Position numbers and translations under genes: made by a program. A stretch of 64,000 bases of DNA from Hoeflea sp. IMCC20628. Lineage in GTDB: Bacteria; Pseudomonadota; Alphaproteobacteria; Rhizobiales; Rhizobiaceae. The notes beneath the pieces are model-generated. The model worked only from the letters and a program-made list of their open reading frames with translations. It made no database searches and was not told the origin of the DNA. The stretch is taken from contig NZ_CP011479.1 of NCBI RefSeq assembly GCF_001011155.1, positions 4,289,662 through 4,353,661 of the forward strand. The letters run 5' to 3'. Shown one piece after another: positions 37,475 through 46,402 of the stretch (positions within the stretch are counted from its first letter, which is position 1; each line of letters opens with the position of its first letter).

Positions 37475-38608
37475 CTACTCCGCCGCTGGCTGGGGCTTGT
37501 CCGCACGGGCGGCCCCCAGAGTTGCAAAAAACGTGGTGATGGCCGGCCGGAACATGTTTTCCATGGCGCCGGCAAACAGGATCACAAGGCCCTGAATGAT
37601 GGTGATCATGTCGCGGGAAATCTCCGGCATCTCGAACGAAATTTCGGCGCCGCCCTGATAGAGCATGCCGAACAGGATGGCTGCCGGAATGATTCCCGCC
37701 GGATGCGATCGGCCCATCAGCGCCACGGCAATGCCGACAAAGCCGGCTCCGCCTACGAAATCGAGCTGCATGGAATGCTGGTCGCCCATGATCGGATTGA
37801 GCGCCATCATGCCGGCCAGCGCGCCCGACATCATCATGGTGATGATGATGATGCGGTTCTCGCGGATACCGGCATAGACTGCCGCCGAAGGGCTGTGGCC
37901 CATGGTGCGAATTTCATAGCCAAGCTTGGTGCGCCAGATCACCAGCCAGACGACGAAGGCGGCGACCAGCGCCAGCAGAAATGACAGGTTGAACGGCGCG
38001 CCGCCGATATCGAGACCAAAGGGCGACAACAGCCAATCCAGCCGCGGCAATTGGCCGTTTTCGGCAAATTTGCGGGTTTGCGGCGCCATCGAGCCGGCCG
38101 GCTTGAGCACATCGACCAGCACATAGACCATCAAGCTCGAGGCGATGAAATTGAACATGATGGTGGTGATCACCACATGGCTGCCGCGCTTGGCCTGCAG
38201 CCAGCCCGGAATCAGCGCCCAGGCCCCGCCAGCCAGAGCTGAGCCCAAGATGGCGACAGGGAAAATCACATACCAGGGGGCGAACTGATCCAGCCACAGG
38301 CAGGGCAATACCACGCCGAGGCCTGCGACATAGGCTTGGCCCTCGCCGCCGATATTGAACAGGCCGCAATGAAAGGCCACGGCGACAGCCAGGCCGGTGA
38401 AGATGAAATTGGTGGCGTAATAGAGCGTGAAGCCGATGCCTTCGCCATAGCCGAAAGCGCCTTCAATCAGCAGGCTTGCGGCACGCAGCGGGCTCTGGCC
38501 GACGGCCAGCACCACGAGACCCGCGACCATGAAGGCAACAATCAAATTTATCAGCGGAATCAGTCCGTAATCCACCCAGGCGGGCAGCTTTGCATAGGGT
38601 GCACTCAT
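37475..38608 (-). CDS. Nucleoside-type ABC transporter permease 1
   Basis: The 377-residue membrane protein belongs to the same permease family, with about nine hydrophobic segments. FNIGGEGQAYVAGLGV near residue 85 is the counterpart of the conserved loop in the second permease. GYEIRTMGHSPSAAVYAGI is the cytoplasmic coupling region. It overlaps the ATPase gene by 4 bases at its start. The linked deo and cdd genes indicate nucleoside import. Confidence 0.91.
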   Translation of the reverse strand: MSAPYAKLPAWVDYGLIPLINLIVAFMVAGLVVLAVGQSPLRAASLLIEGAFGYGEGIGFTLYYATNFIFTGLAVAVAFHCGLFNIGGEGQAYVAGLGVVLPCLWLDQFAPWYVIFPVAILGSALAGGAWALIPGWLQAKRGSHVVITTIMFNFIASSLMVYVLVDVLKPAGSMAPQTRKFAENGQLPRLDWLLSPFGLDIGGAPFNLSFLLALVAAFVVWLVIWRTKLGYEIRTMGHSPSAAVYAGIRENRIIIITMMMSGALAGMMALNPIMGDQHSMQLDFVGGAGFVGIAVALMGRSHPAGIIPAAILFGMLYQGGAEISFEMPEISRDMITIIQGLVILFAGAMENMFRPAITTFFATLGAARADKPQPAAE

Positions 38609-40140
38609 TCTGCTGCCTCTCTGGCATCTTCCACACCGGCCATCAGCAGGCCCAATTCACCCTCGCCTGTCTCGGGCGAGCGTTCGCCGACAATACGGCC
38701 GTCAAACATGACCAGAACCCGGTCCGACAATGAGCGGATCTCGTCAAGCTCGACCGAGACCAGCAGAACCGCCTTGCCGGCGTCGCGCATCTCGATGATG
38801 CGTTTGTGAATGAATTCAATGGCGCCGACATCGACACCACGTGTCGGCTGGCCAATGATCAGAACCGCGGGATCGCGTTCCATTTCGCGCGCCAGCACGA
38901 TTTTCTGCTGGTTGCCGCCGGAAAAATTCGCGGTCTTCAGCCGTGGATTGGGCGGGCGAATGTCGTATTTCTCGATCTTCTCGACCGCGTCCTTGCGGAT
39001 CGCATCCATGTTGAGGAACACGCCGTTGAGGTATTTCGGATCGCCGTGATAGCCGAGGATCGAGTTTTCGCTTTCATCGAACTTCAGCACCAGGCCCATA
39101 TGCTGGCGGTCTTCCGGTACATGGGCCAAACCCCGCTGCCGCAACTCTGCTGCATCGGCTTTTCCTGTGACATTGATCGGCTCGCCCTTCAGCAACACCT
39201 TGCCCTTGACCGCACGGCGGATACCGCAAATGGCCTGCAGCAGTTCGGACTGCCCATTGCCCGCAACGCCTGCGATGCCGACGATCTCGCCGGCGCGCAC
39301 CTGGAAGGAGACATCCTTGACCATGTCGACGCCGCGGCTGTCGCGCACGGTCAGGTTTTCAACCGAGAACAGCACCTCGCCAGGCGAAGCGGGACCCTTG
39401 TCGACCTGCAGCAGCACACGGCGGCCGACCATGAGTTCGGCCAGTTCCTCCACAGAAGTTTCCGACGTTGTCCGGGTCGCCACCATTTCGCCGCGCCGCA
39501 TCACCGACACCTCGTCGGTGACAGCCATGATCTCGCGCAATTTGTGGGTGATCAGCAGGATGGTTTTGCCCTGTGCCTTGAGCTGCTCCAGGATACGAAA
39601 CAGGTGATCGGCCTCTGCCGGGGTCAGCACGCCGGTCGGCTCGTCGAGAATCAGGATTTCGGCGCCGCGATAGAGCGCCTTGAGGATTTCCACGCGTTGC
39701 TGGATGCCGACCGGGAGCTCCTCGATGATCGCATCGGGATCGACTTCAAGCTCATATTCATGCTCGAGCCGCTTGAGCTCCGCCCGCGCCTTGGTGATGC
39801 CTGCGGTGAGGATCTGGCTGTCCTCGGCGCCAAGCATGACATTCTCAAGCACGGTGAAATTTTCGACCAGCATGAAATGCTGGTGAACCATGCCGATGCC
39901 AGCGGCGATGGCCGCGTTCGGATCCTTGATGACAGTTTTCTTGCCTTCGACAAAAATGTCGCCGCTGCCGGCCTGATAAAAGCCGTAGAGGATCGACATC
40001 AAGGTGGATTTGCCTGCGCCGTTCTCGCCAATGATCCCGTGAATGGTGCCCTTGCGAACACTCAGATTGATGTTCTTGTTGGCGTGAACGAGGCCGAACT
40101 TCTTGTCGATCCCCTTGAGTTCAATGGCAATGTCGATCAT
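38605..40140 (-). CDS. Nucleoside-type ABC transporter ATP-binding protein (two ATPase domains)
   Basis: The 511-residue protein has two ABC domains. The first has a canonical Walker A, GENGAGKSTLMS, and ILDEPTGVLTP. The second has GVAGNGQSELLQAI, the degenerate Walker A usual in this RbsA/NupA-like group, and FSGGNQQKIVLAREM. It is the first gene of an eight-gene minus-strand operon running to deoA. The BMP-family lipoprotein that normally delivers nucleosides is not found upstream or elsewhere in the window. Confidence 0.92.
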   Translation of the reverse strand: MIDIAIELKGIDKKFGLVHANKNINLSVRKGTIHGIIGENGAGKSTLMSILYGFYQAGSGDIFVEGKKTVIKDPNAAIAAGIGMVHQHFMLVENFTVLENVMLGAEDSQILTAGITKARAELKRLEHEYELEVDPDAIIEELPVGIQQRVEILKALYRGAEILILDEPTGVLTPAEADHLFRILEQLKAQGKTILLITHKLREIMAVTDEVSVMRRGEMVATRTTSETSVEELAELMVGRRVLLQVDKGPASPGEVLFSVENLTVRDSRGVDMVKDVSFQVRAGEIVGIAGVAGNGQSELLQAICGIRRAVKGKVLLKGEPINVTGKADAAELRQRGLAHVPEDRQHMGLVLKFDESENSILGYHGDPKYLNGVFLNMDAIRKDAVEKIEKYDIRPPNPRLKTANFSGGNQQKIVLAREMERDPAVLIIGQPTRGVDVGAIEFIHKRIIEMRDAGKAVLLVSVELDEIRSLSDRVLVMFDGRIVGERSPETGEGELGLLMAGVEDAREAAE

Positions 40141-40341
40141 GGCCCCTCGTCATTTTTCAGGTTCGTCATCACCGCCCCTGTCACGGCCGCGACCTTTGGC
40201 TTAGTCTCGACAGTTCTGATTACAAAGTCCAGAATCAATTGAGGAATGTCCTGTGCAGTCATTGGTTTTCAACACCACCACCCGGCCGAAACGCGGCAGA
40301 GACGCTTGCGGTCTGTTGAACGGTATGGTGAAAGCGCGCCG

Positions 40342-40776
40342 ATGACACGCACGCCTCCTCCCACACGCACCGAATTCCTGGTGTTTTCCGGCCTTCAGAC
40401 CCGTTGGGCCGATAATGACATGTATGGCCACATGAACAATGTGGTGCACTACCAGCTGTTCGATACCGCCATCAATCAGTGGCTCATAGAAAAAGGCCTG
40501 CTCGATCCGCTGAACGGAACCATCGTCGGGCTGGTGGTCGAAACCGGTTGCCGCTACCACGCCGAGGCGATGTTTCCTGACCGGATTACGGCGGGAATTG
40601 CAGTTTCACGGCTTGGCGGATCGTCGGTCACCTATTCAATCGCGCTGTTTCGCAATGACGAAGAAACTGCCTTTGCCGACGGCAGATTTGTCCATGTCTA
40701 TGTGAACCGCGCCACACGACGGCCTGTCCAGCTGCCAGACCCCTGGCGCCGGATTCTAGAGGAGATTGCCCAATGA
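40342..40776 (+). CDS. Acyl-CoA thioesterase family protein (hotdog fold)
   Basis: The ATG at 40342 gives 144 residues; an upstream in-frame start adds 32 unconserved residues. RWADNDMYGHMNNVVHYQLFDTAIN is, in pieces, the 4HBT active-site region with the catalytic Asp and the GHMNN helix start. Members hydrolyse acyl-CoA thioesters; the substrate cannot be told from sequence. It is divergent from the nucleoside operon and overlaps slyX by 4 bases. Confidence 0.86.
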   Translation: MTRTPPPTRTEFLVFSGLQTRWADNDMYGHMNNVVHYQLFDTAINQWLIEKGLLDPLNGTIVGLVVETGCRYHAEAMFPDRITAGIAVSRLGGSSVTYSIALFRNDEETAFADGRFVHVYVNRATRRPVQLPDPWRRILEEIAQ

Positions 40777-40985
40777 CCGATGCAGTTGAACTGCGGCTGG
40801 TAAAGCTTGAAGAACTGGTGGCGCATCAATCCACGGCGATCGAGGACCTGTCGCGGCAACTGGCTGACCAGTGGAAGCTGACCGAGCGGCTGCGTGGCGA
40901 GTATGATCAGTTGACCAACCGTTTCCAGGAGGTCGAGGAAGCAGCCCTCGGCTCGCAGCAGCAGCAAAAACCACCCCACTGGTGA
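40773..40985 (+). CDS. slyX: SlyX family protein
   Basis: The 70-residue protein is mostly a predicted coiled coil (LRLVKLEELVAHQSTAIEDL, then LSRQLADQWKLTERLRGEYDQL) and ends with a Gln-rich tail and PPHW, the typical SlyX C-terminus. The molecular function of SlyX is not established. Translation is coupled to the thioesterase by an ATGA overlap. It ends 8 bases from the convergent TolB-like gene. Confidence 0.88.
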   Translation: MTDAVELRLVKLEELVAHQSTAIEDLSRQLADQWKLTERLRGEYDQLTNRFQEVEEAALGSQQQQKPPHW

Positions 40986-40992
40986 GCCGGCT

Positions 40993-41826
40993 TTACGCGG
41001 CAGCCGGCTGGTAGCGGACGAAGGCGAAGCGTGCGCCATCGGGCGACCAGCACGGCACATTGATGCTGCCCTGACCGCCAAACAGCGCCAGCAATACACG
41101 CACCGACCCGTCGGCCATATCCAGCAGCCGCAATTCGACATCGCGGTCGCGCGGATGGCCCTCGGTTCCGGGCTGATAGCTGAGATAAAGCACCGCCCGG
41201 CCATCGGGAGCAGGATGCGGGAACCAGTTGAGCCTCTCGTCATCGGTCATTTGCTGCGGGGCGCCGCCGGTCGCTGCTTTCCGCCACAGGTCCATGCTGC
41301 CGCCACGGTCGGAATTGAACCAGATCCAGACCCCGTCGGGCGAATAATCCGGGCCGTCATAGTGGCCGCCGCCGGCTATCAGCAGGGTCTCGTCACCGCC
41401 CCCCACGTCTATGGTGTAGATGCCGAAATCGCCGTCGCGTCGGCCGACTAAGGCGAGCGTGGTGCCATCGGGCGACCAGCCATGCCACCAGGAGGGAACT
41501 TCTCTCGTGACCCGGCGCGGGACGCCGCCACTGACCGGCAGCACCCAGATGCAGGACTGGCCGGTGTCGGTGGAATCGCTGATCACCAGCTGTGTTCCGT
41601 CCGGCGAGATGCCGTGATCATTGTTGCAGGCTACCGCATGGCCGGTGTCGATCGGCGCGAGTTCCGGCGCATCAAGCGGAACCCGAAACATGCGGCCATC
41701 GCCATTGACGACCAGCGACGCGCCATCCGGCGTCCAGTTCGGCGCCTCGATCAGAAGGTCGGTCGCAAGCACCTCTTCGATCGCGCCGCTGGCGAGCTCA
41801 TAGATGCACAAGTGGCTGCGCATCAC
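40993..41826 (-). CDS. TolB-like beta-propeller protein (PD40 repeats)
   Basis: The 277-residue protein has repeated PD40-type units: NWTPDGASLVV, ISPDGTQLVIS, WSPDGTTLALV, YSPDGVWIWFNSD and CWSPDGARFAFV. These would make a propeller of about six blades. There is no signal peptide, so unlike TolB it is probably cytoplasmic. It overlaps the GH43 gene by 4 bases and ends the sugar operon. It may be an unrecognised carbohydrate-active enzyme of the oligogalacturonate-lyase-like propeller type, but no catalytic residues can be assigned. Confidence 0.75.
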   Translation of the reverse strand: MMRSHLCIYELASGAIEEVLATDLLIEAPNWTPDGASLVVNGDGRMFRVPLDAPELAPIDTGHAVACNNDHGISPDGTQLVISDSTDTGQSCIWVLPVSGGVPRRVTREVPSWWHGWSPDGTTLALVGRRDGDFGIYTIDVGGGDETLLIAGGGHYDGPDYSPDGVWIWFNSDRGGSMDLWRKAATGGAPQQMTDDERLNWFPHPAPDGRAVLYLSYQPGTEGHPRDRDVELRLLDMADGSVRVLLALFGGQGSINVPCWSPDGARFAFVRYQPAAA

Positions 41827-43433
41827 GCGTCCTTGGGGATGTAGGTGAACTGGCTGTAATCGGCGGGAATCCCGTCACCGGAGGTGTCGAACGCCGCCAT
41901 TCCGGCGAAGGCGCCGGTGAACGAGGCATGTTCGCCGCGTCCGCCCTCATCGGATATCACGCTTGCATCGAGCACCGGACCAACCGGCATCCAGTCCGAG
42001 CCGTGAACCCTGTAGAAAAACTGCAACTCCGCGCCATCAATCTCCATGGCGAGTTCGACCGCGCCATCGACCGGCAGCAGCACCGGCGGGTCGAGCGGGA
42101 ACTGCAGGCGCGCATCCGGCCAGTCGCCGGGGCAGCTCAGGATGGTGAGAACCCGACCCAGATCCTCATGCCATGTGACGGCCAGAAAATGGAACTTGTG
42201 CCGGTTGTAATAATGCACCAATCCGGCGGCCTGCTGGAAATTTTGCGGTTCGAAGGAGAGCATGGTCTCGGCACGGAAATGCAGATGCTCCTGCCTGCGG
42301 GCGACCAGCGATTGCTCGAACCAGCTGCCGATGGATTCGCGCGCGATCAATCTCAGCGCCGAGCCGGTCAGCGAAAAGATCCGCTCCGGAACCGGTGTGC
42401 GCAGCCACTGGAATTCCTGCGGCAATTCCGTGCCGTCAAACGTCCGCCGCACCGGCTCTGCCGGCAATTTGCGGCTTGCCGGGTCGGGCGCATCCACCTC
42501 CAAAGCCGGCACAAGACCGCCCTGGGCCAGACGAAGCCAGCCATCCGCGCCCCAGACGCATTTCTGCAGGCCGGTTTCCCGCCCGAGCGGCGAGCGCCGG
42601 GTTTCGGGCAGCGGCCGTGAACACAGATGGGTGTGATAGACCGCGCCGCCGGGTGTCTCGACCATCTGGCCATGGCCGGCGCGCTGCAACGGCGCGTCGG
42701 GCGTGTCCTTCGAGGTCATCAGGAAGGTCTCGGGATGCAATTCGTAAGGTCCGGCCAGTGTGCGCGAGCGCGCCATGGTGACGGCGTGATCATAGCCGGT
42801 GCCGCCTTCGGCGACGGTCAGATAGTACCAGCCTTCCCGCTTGAACAGATGCGCGCCCTCGACCAGCCCGTGCGGACTGCCTCCGAAAATATTCTCCGGC
42901 TCACCAATCAGCTTGCCCGCCTGCGGATCATATTCCTGCATCAGGATGCCGGCAAAGGCCGGGTGCTTGGGACTGCCGCCGATCGAGTTGGAGCGGTGGT
43001 TCCAGACCATGTTGACGAACCATTTGCGGCCGTCATCATCATGAAACAGCGACGGATCGAAGCCCGACGAATTGACCCGCACCGGGTCCGACCACGGGCC
43101 TGCAGTATCCGGCGCGGTGACGATGTAGTTGTGGCTGTCCTTGAAATTGCCGTCGAGTCGTTTGACGTCGGTGTAGACCAGCCAGAACAGCCCGTCAGCA
43201 TAGGACAGGCAGGGCGCCCAGATGCCGCAGGAATCGGGATTGCCGCGCATGTCGAGCTGGCTGGCGCGATCAAGCGGGCGGCCGACAAGCCGCCAGTTGA
43301 CCAGATCCGTCGAGTGATGGATCTGCACGCCGGGATACCATTCGAAGGTCGACGTGGCGATGTAGTAATCCGACCCTGCCCGACAGATCGAGGGATCCGG
43401 GTTGAAGCCGGGCAGGATCGGATTGATGATCAT
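41823..43433 (-). CDS. Glycoside hydrolase family 43 (beta-xylosidase/arabinofuranosidase type)
   Basis: The 536-residue protein has the GH43 five-bladed propeller with its three acids in place: Asp13 in GFNPDPS (base), Asp126 in SGFDPSLFHDDDG, and Glu192 in GLVEGAHLF (acid). A C-terminal beta-sandwich of about 200 residues follows, as in GH43 subfamily 11-type beta-xylosidases. There is no signal peptide, so it acts on oligosaccharides after import by the linked ABC transporter. It overlaps both neighbours by 4 bases. Confidence 0.9.
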   Translation of the reverse strand: MIINPILPGFNPDPSICRAGSDYYIATSTFEWYPGVQIHHSTDLVNWRLVGRPLDRASQLDMRGNPDSCGIWAPCLSYADGLFWLVYTDVKRLDGNFKDSHNYIVTAPDTAGPWSDPVRVNSSGFDPSLFHDDDGRKWFVNMVWNHRSNSIGGSPKHPAFAGILMQEYDPQAGKLIGEPENIFGGSPHGLVEGAHLFKREGWYYLTVAEGGTGYDHAVTMARSRTLAGPYELHPETFLMTSKDTPDAPLQRAGHGQMVETPGGAVYHTHLCSRPLPETRRSPLGRETGLQKCVWGADGWLRLAQGGLVPALEVDAPDPASRKLPAEPVRRTFDGTELPQEFQWLRTPVPERIFSLTGSALRLIARESIGSWFEQSLVARRQEHLHFRAETMLSFEPQNFQQAAGLVHYYNRHKFHFLAVTWHEDLGRVLTILSCPGDWPDARLQFPLDPPVLLPVDGAVELAMEIDGAELQFFYRVHGSDWMPVGPVLDASVISDEGGRGEHASFTGAFAGMAAFDTSGDGIPADYSQFTYIPKDA

Positions 43434-44473
43434 TTTCTCGAGGGTCCCTTACGCTCGGACGAGGCCGCCCACAGGTTGATGTCGGCGTCGCGGGCATAGG
43501 TATCGATTTCAGCCAGTTCAGCCTCGGTGAAATCCTGGTTCTCGAGCGCGCCGACGCAATCGATGATCTGCTGCGGCTTGCTGGCGCCGATCAGCGCCGT
43601 GGTGACGCGGCCACCGCGCAGCACCCAGGCCAATGCCATCTGGGCAAGGGTCTGGCCACGGCGCTCGGCAATGACGTTGAGTGCGCGGATGTTGTCGAGA
43701 TTGCGCTCGTTGAGGAAGCCTGCATTGAGCGATTTTTCCTGCGCAGCGCGGCTGTCCTCGGGAATGCCGTTGAGATATTTGCCGGTCAGCATGCCCTGGG
43801 CCAGCGGCGAGAAGACGATCGATCCGATGCCTTCTTCGTCGAGCGTGTCGAGCAAGCCGTCATCTTCGACCCAGCGGTTGATCATCGAATAGCTTGGCTG
43901 GTGGATGAGGCAGGGCGTGCCCAGCTGCTTGAGGATCGCGGCAGCTTCCTTGGTGCGCTTGGAATTGTAGCTCGAGATACCGGCATAGAGCGCGCGGCCG
44001 GAGCGGACGATGTGGTCGAGCGCCATCATGGTTTCTTCAAGCGGCGTTTCGGGATCGAAACGGTGCGAATAGAAGATATCGACATAGTCGAGACCCATGC
44101 GCTTGAGGCTCTGGTCGCAGCTTGAGACGAGATATTTGCGGCTGCCCCATTCGCCGTAAGGTCCGGGCCACATGCCGTAGCCGGCCTTGGATGAAATCAC
44201 CATCTCATCGCGCAGGCCATGGAAATCGGTCTTGAGGATGTCGCCAAAAGCGGATTCTGCCGAGCCGGGAGGCGGGCCGTAATTGTTGGCCAGATCGAAA
44301 TGGGTGATGCCGAGATCGAATGCGGTGCGGCAGAGTTCGCGCTTGAGCTCGTGCGGCGTGTCGCCGCCGAAATTGTGCCACAGGCCGAGCGAGATTGCCG
44401 GCAGTTTCAGGCCGGACCGGCCAACACGCCGGTAGCTCATGGTGTCATAGCGGTTGGATGCAGGTGTCCACAT
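43430..44473 (-). CDS. Aldo/keto reductase, L-glyceraldehyde 3-phosphate reductase-like
   Basis: The 347-residue protein is in the YghZ/Mgr branch of aldo/keto reductases. The tetrad is visible: Asp and Tyr in FDLANNYGPPPGSAE, Lys in VISSKAGYGMWPGPYG, His in DIFYSHRFDPETP. LLHQPSYSMINRW-like and IVFSPLAQGMLTGKYL stretches follow. These enzymes reduce aldehydes with NADPH. In this operon it may act on an aldose released from the oligosaccharide. It is 5 bases after the dehydrogenase gene. Confidence 0.88.
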   Translation of the reverse strand: MWTPASNRYDTMSYRRVGRSGLKLPAISLGLWHNFGGDTPHELKRELCRTAFDLGITHFDLANNYGPPPGSAESAFGDILKTDFHGLRDEMVISSKAGYGMWPGPYGEWGSRKYLVSSCDQSLKRMGLDYVDIFYSHRFDPETPLEETMMALDHIVRSGRALYAGISSYNSKRTKEAAAILKQLGTPCLIHQPSYSMINRWVEDDGLLDTLDEEGIGSIVFSPLAQGMLTGKYLNGIPEDSRAAQEKSLNAGFLNERNLDNIRALNVIAERRGQTLAQMALAWVLRGGRVTTALIGASKPQQIIDCVGALENQDFTEAELAEIDTYARDADINLWAASSERKGPSRK

Positions 44474-44478
44474 GGGTG

Positions 44479-45621
44479 CTAGTCTTTCGTGTTCAGGAGT
44501 AACGCTGCTTCCTTGAGTCCCAGCGGAGCAGGTTGGTCACAACTGGTGGTCAGCTGGATGAATTTGCCGGTTTCCCCAGAATGAAGGATTGCGGTCATTA
44601 CGTCCACCACATGCAGCGCAAATTCCAGTGAACAGCGGTGCGGCCGGTCTTCGAGAATGGCAAGAGCCATGTCGGCGAGACCAGCGGTGCGATAATTGGC
44701 CATCATGCCCTGTTTGTGCTCCTGATTGGGCACGCTGAAGGGATGATCCCATGCGGGCAGGTCGCCCTGCTTGCCGCCGGACTCGATCAGCTCCACCTTT
44801 CCGCCAAAGAAATTCGGATCCGGAACGATCAGGCTGGCTTCCGTGCCATAAAGCTCCATCGGACGGTGGCCGTGTGTCTTGACGTCCCAGCTGGCGCCAA
44901 GCGTGACCAACGCCCCATTGGCGAATTCGAGAACGGCGTGCACCGTGGTTGGCGTCTCGACCTTGATCATCTCGCCGAAGCGCGGCTCGGAGGTGATCTT
45001 GCGCTCCGGGCTGGGAACCGAGGTCATGGCGGCCACGCGCACGACCGGACCGATCAGCTGCACCAGATTGGAAATGTAATAGGGGCCGAGATCAAGGATC
45101 GGGCCGCCGCCGGGCTTGAAGAAGAAATCCGGGTTGGGATGCCAGTGCTCCATGCCCGGACTGAGCACATGGCATGTGCCGCCGGTGATCCGTCCGGCCG
45201 CACCAGTGTCGACCAGATGCCGCGCCAGCTGATGGGCGCCACCCAGGAACGTATCGGGCGCAGAACCGACCCTGACGCCGTGTCTGGCAGCGCGTTCGGC
45301 AAGATCGCGCCCTTCCTCAACCGAGAGCACGAAAGGCTTTTCCGAATAGACGTGTTTGCCGGCGTCGAGCACCTGTGCCGACACCGCGTAGTGCACGGCT
45401 GGAACAGTCAGGTTGACGACCATGTCGATGTCGGAGGCAGCGAGCAGTTCCTCGACGGTTTCCGCGCGGATACCATATTCCTCGGCCCGCATCCTTGCCG
45501 CGTCTGGATTGATATCGGCGCAGGCACGTACCTTGATGCCTTTGAACAACGGCGCGAGCTTGAGATAGGAGGTTGAAATATTTCCGCAGCCGATGATGCC
45601 GACGCCCAGAACATTTGCCAT
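44479..45621 (-). CDS. Gfo/Idh/MocA family oxidoreductase
   Basis: The 380-residue protein begins with a Rossmann fold, GVGIIGCGNISTSYLKL. YSEKPFVLSVEEG near residue 98 is the EKP nucleotide and substrate motif of the family. The C-terminal domain is alpha/beta with LDLGPYYISNLVQLIG, the conserved G-x-Y helix. These NAD(P)-dependent enzymes oxidise or epimerise sugars and inositols. It is next to an isomerase/epimerase, a pairing typical of sugar oxidation routes through 3-keto or lactone intermediates. Confidence 0.89.
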   Translation of the reverse strand: MANVLGVGIIGCGNISTSYLKLAPLFKGIKVRACADINPDAARMRAEEYGIRAETVEELLAASDIDMVVNLTVPAVHYAVSAQVLDAGKHVYSEKPFVLSVEEGRDLAERAARHGVRVGSAPDTFLGGAHQLARHLVDTGAAGRITGGTCHVLSPGMEHWHPNPDFFFKPGGGPILDLGPYYISNLVQLIGPVVRVAAMTSVPSPERKITSEPRFGEMIKVETPTTVHAVLEFANGALVTLGASWDVKTHGHRPMELYGTEASLIVPDPNFFGGKVELIESGGKQGDLPAWDHPFSVPNQEHKQGMMANYRTAGLADMALAILEDRPHRCSLEFALHVVDVMTAILHSGETGKFIQLTTSCDQPAPLGLKEAALLLNTKD

Positions 45622-45626
45622 GACGG

Positions 45627-46379
45627 TTATTCTCCCTTGCCCTGAAGCCAGGCGATCGAGCGCTTGGCAAAACGGGTCGTATCCGACGGCTTGTCGTGTT
45701 CCATGACATAGAGGCGTTTCACCTGCGAAGCGCGCAACTGCCTGAGCAGTGCAGTCCAGTCGACGGTGCCGTGGCCGACATCGGCCCAGCCGTCTTCATC
45801 CTCGCACTCGCCCTGCGGCGCGATGTCCTTGACATGAACCGCGGTGATGCGGCTGTCATATCGCTTGATCCAGTCGGCTGGGTCGCCGCCGCCGCGGATG
45901 ATCCAGGCGATGTCGGCTTCCCATTCGACGCCGGGTGCCCGGTCGAGAATAACCTGCATGGGCACCGTGCCGTCGGCGAGGGCGACAAATTCAAAGGCGT
46001 GGTTGTGCCAGCCGAAGTTCAAACCATGGGCGCGAACCTTGACGCCGACTGCCTCGAGCCGGGCAGCGAAATCCTCCCAGCCAGCGCGGTCGGCAGGGCG
46101 CAACTCCTCGACCAGATGCGGGCAATAGATGGTCTGGATGCCCAAAACCTTCGCCTTGGCGAAGACGCCGTCGAGATCGGTCTCCAGTGCGTCGATGGAG
46201 AAATGGCCAGAAGGCATGGACAAGCCATTGGCATCCATGAGCGCGCGGAAGCCCGCCGGGTCCTCATAGATGCCGCCAAAACCTTCAACCATTGTGTAGC
46301 CGGCTTCGGCAAGCATCGTCAGGACGTCCTGCCAGGGCTGGAAATCGCGGGCACTGTAAAGTTGGAACGAATAGGTCAT
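45627..46379 (-). CDS. Sugar phosphate isomerase/epimerase family protein (TIM barrel)
   Basis: The 250-residue protein fits the xylose-isomerase-like TIM-barrel family. FGWHNHAFEF near residue 123 and EWEADIAWIIRGGGDP hold likely metal ligands, and ITAVHVKDIAP and YVMEHDKPSD near the end provide further His and Glu/Asp ligands. The reaction may be isomerisation or epimerisation of a (keto) sugar made by the adjacent dehydrogenase. It lies 5 bases upstream of that gene's start. Confidence 0.86.
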   Translation of the reverse strand: MTYSFQLYSARDFQPWQDVLTMLAEAGYTMVEGFGGIYEDPAGFRALMDANGLSMPSGHFSIDALETDLDGVFAKAKVLGIQTIYCPHLVEELRPADRAGWEDFAARLEAVGVKVRAHGLNFGWHNHAFEFVALADGTVPMQVILDRAPGVEWEADIAWIIRGGGDPADWIKRYDSRITAVHVKDIAPQGECEDEDGWADVGHGTVDWTALLRQLRASQVKRLYVMEHDKPSDTTRFAKRSIAWLQGKGE

Positions 46380-46402
46380 GGCCTTGTCTTTCTGTACGGG
46401 AA

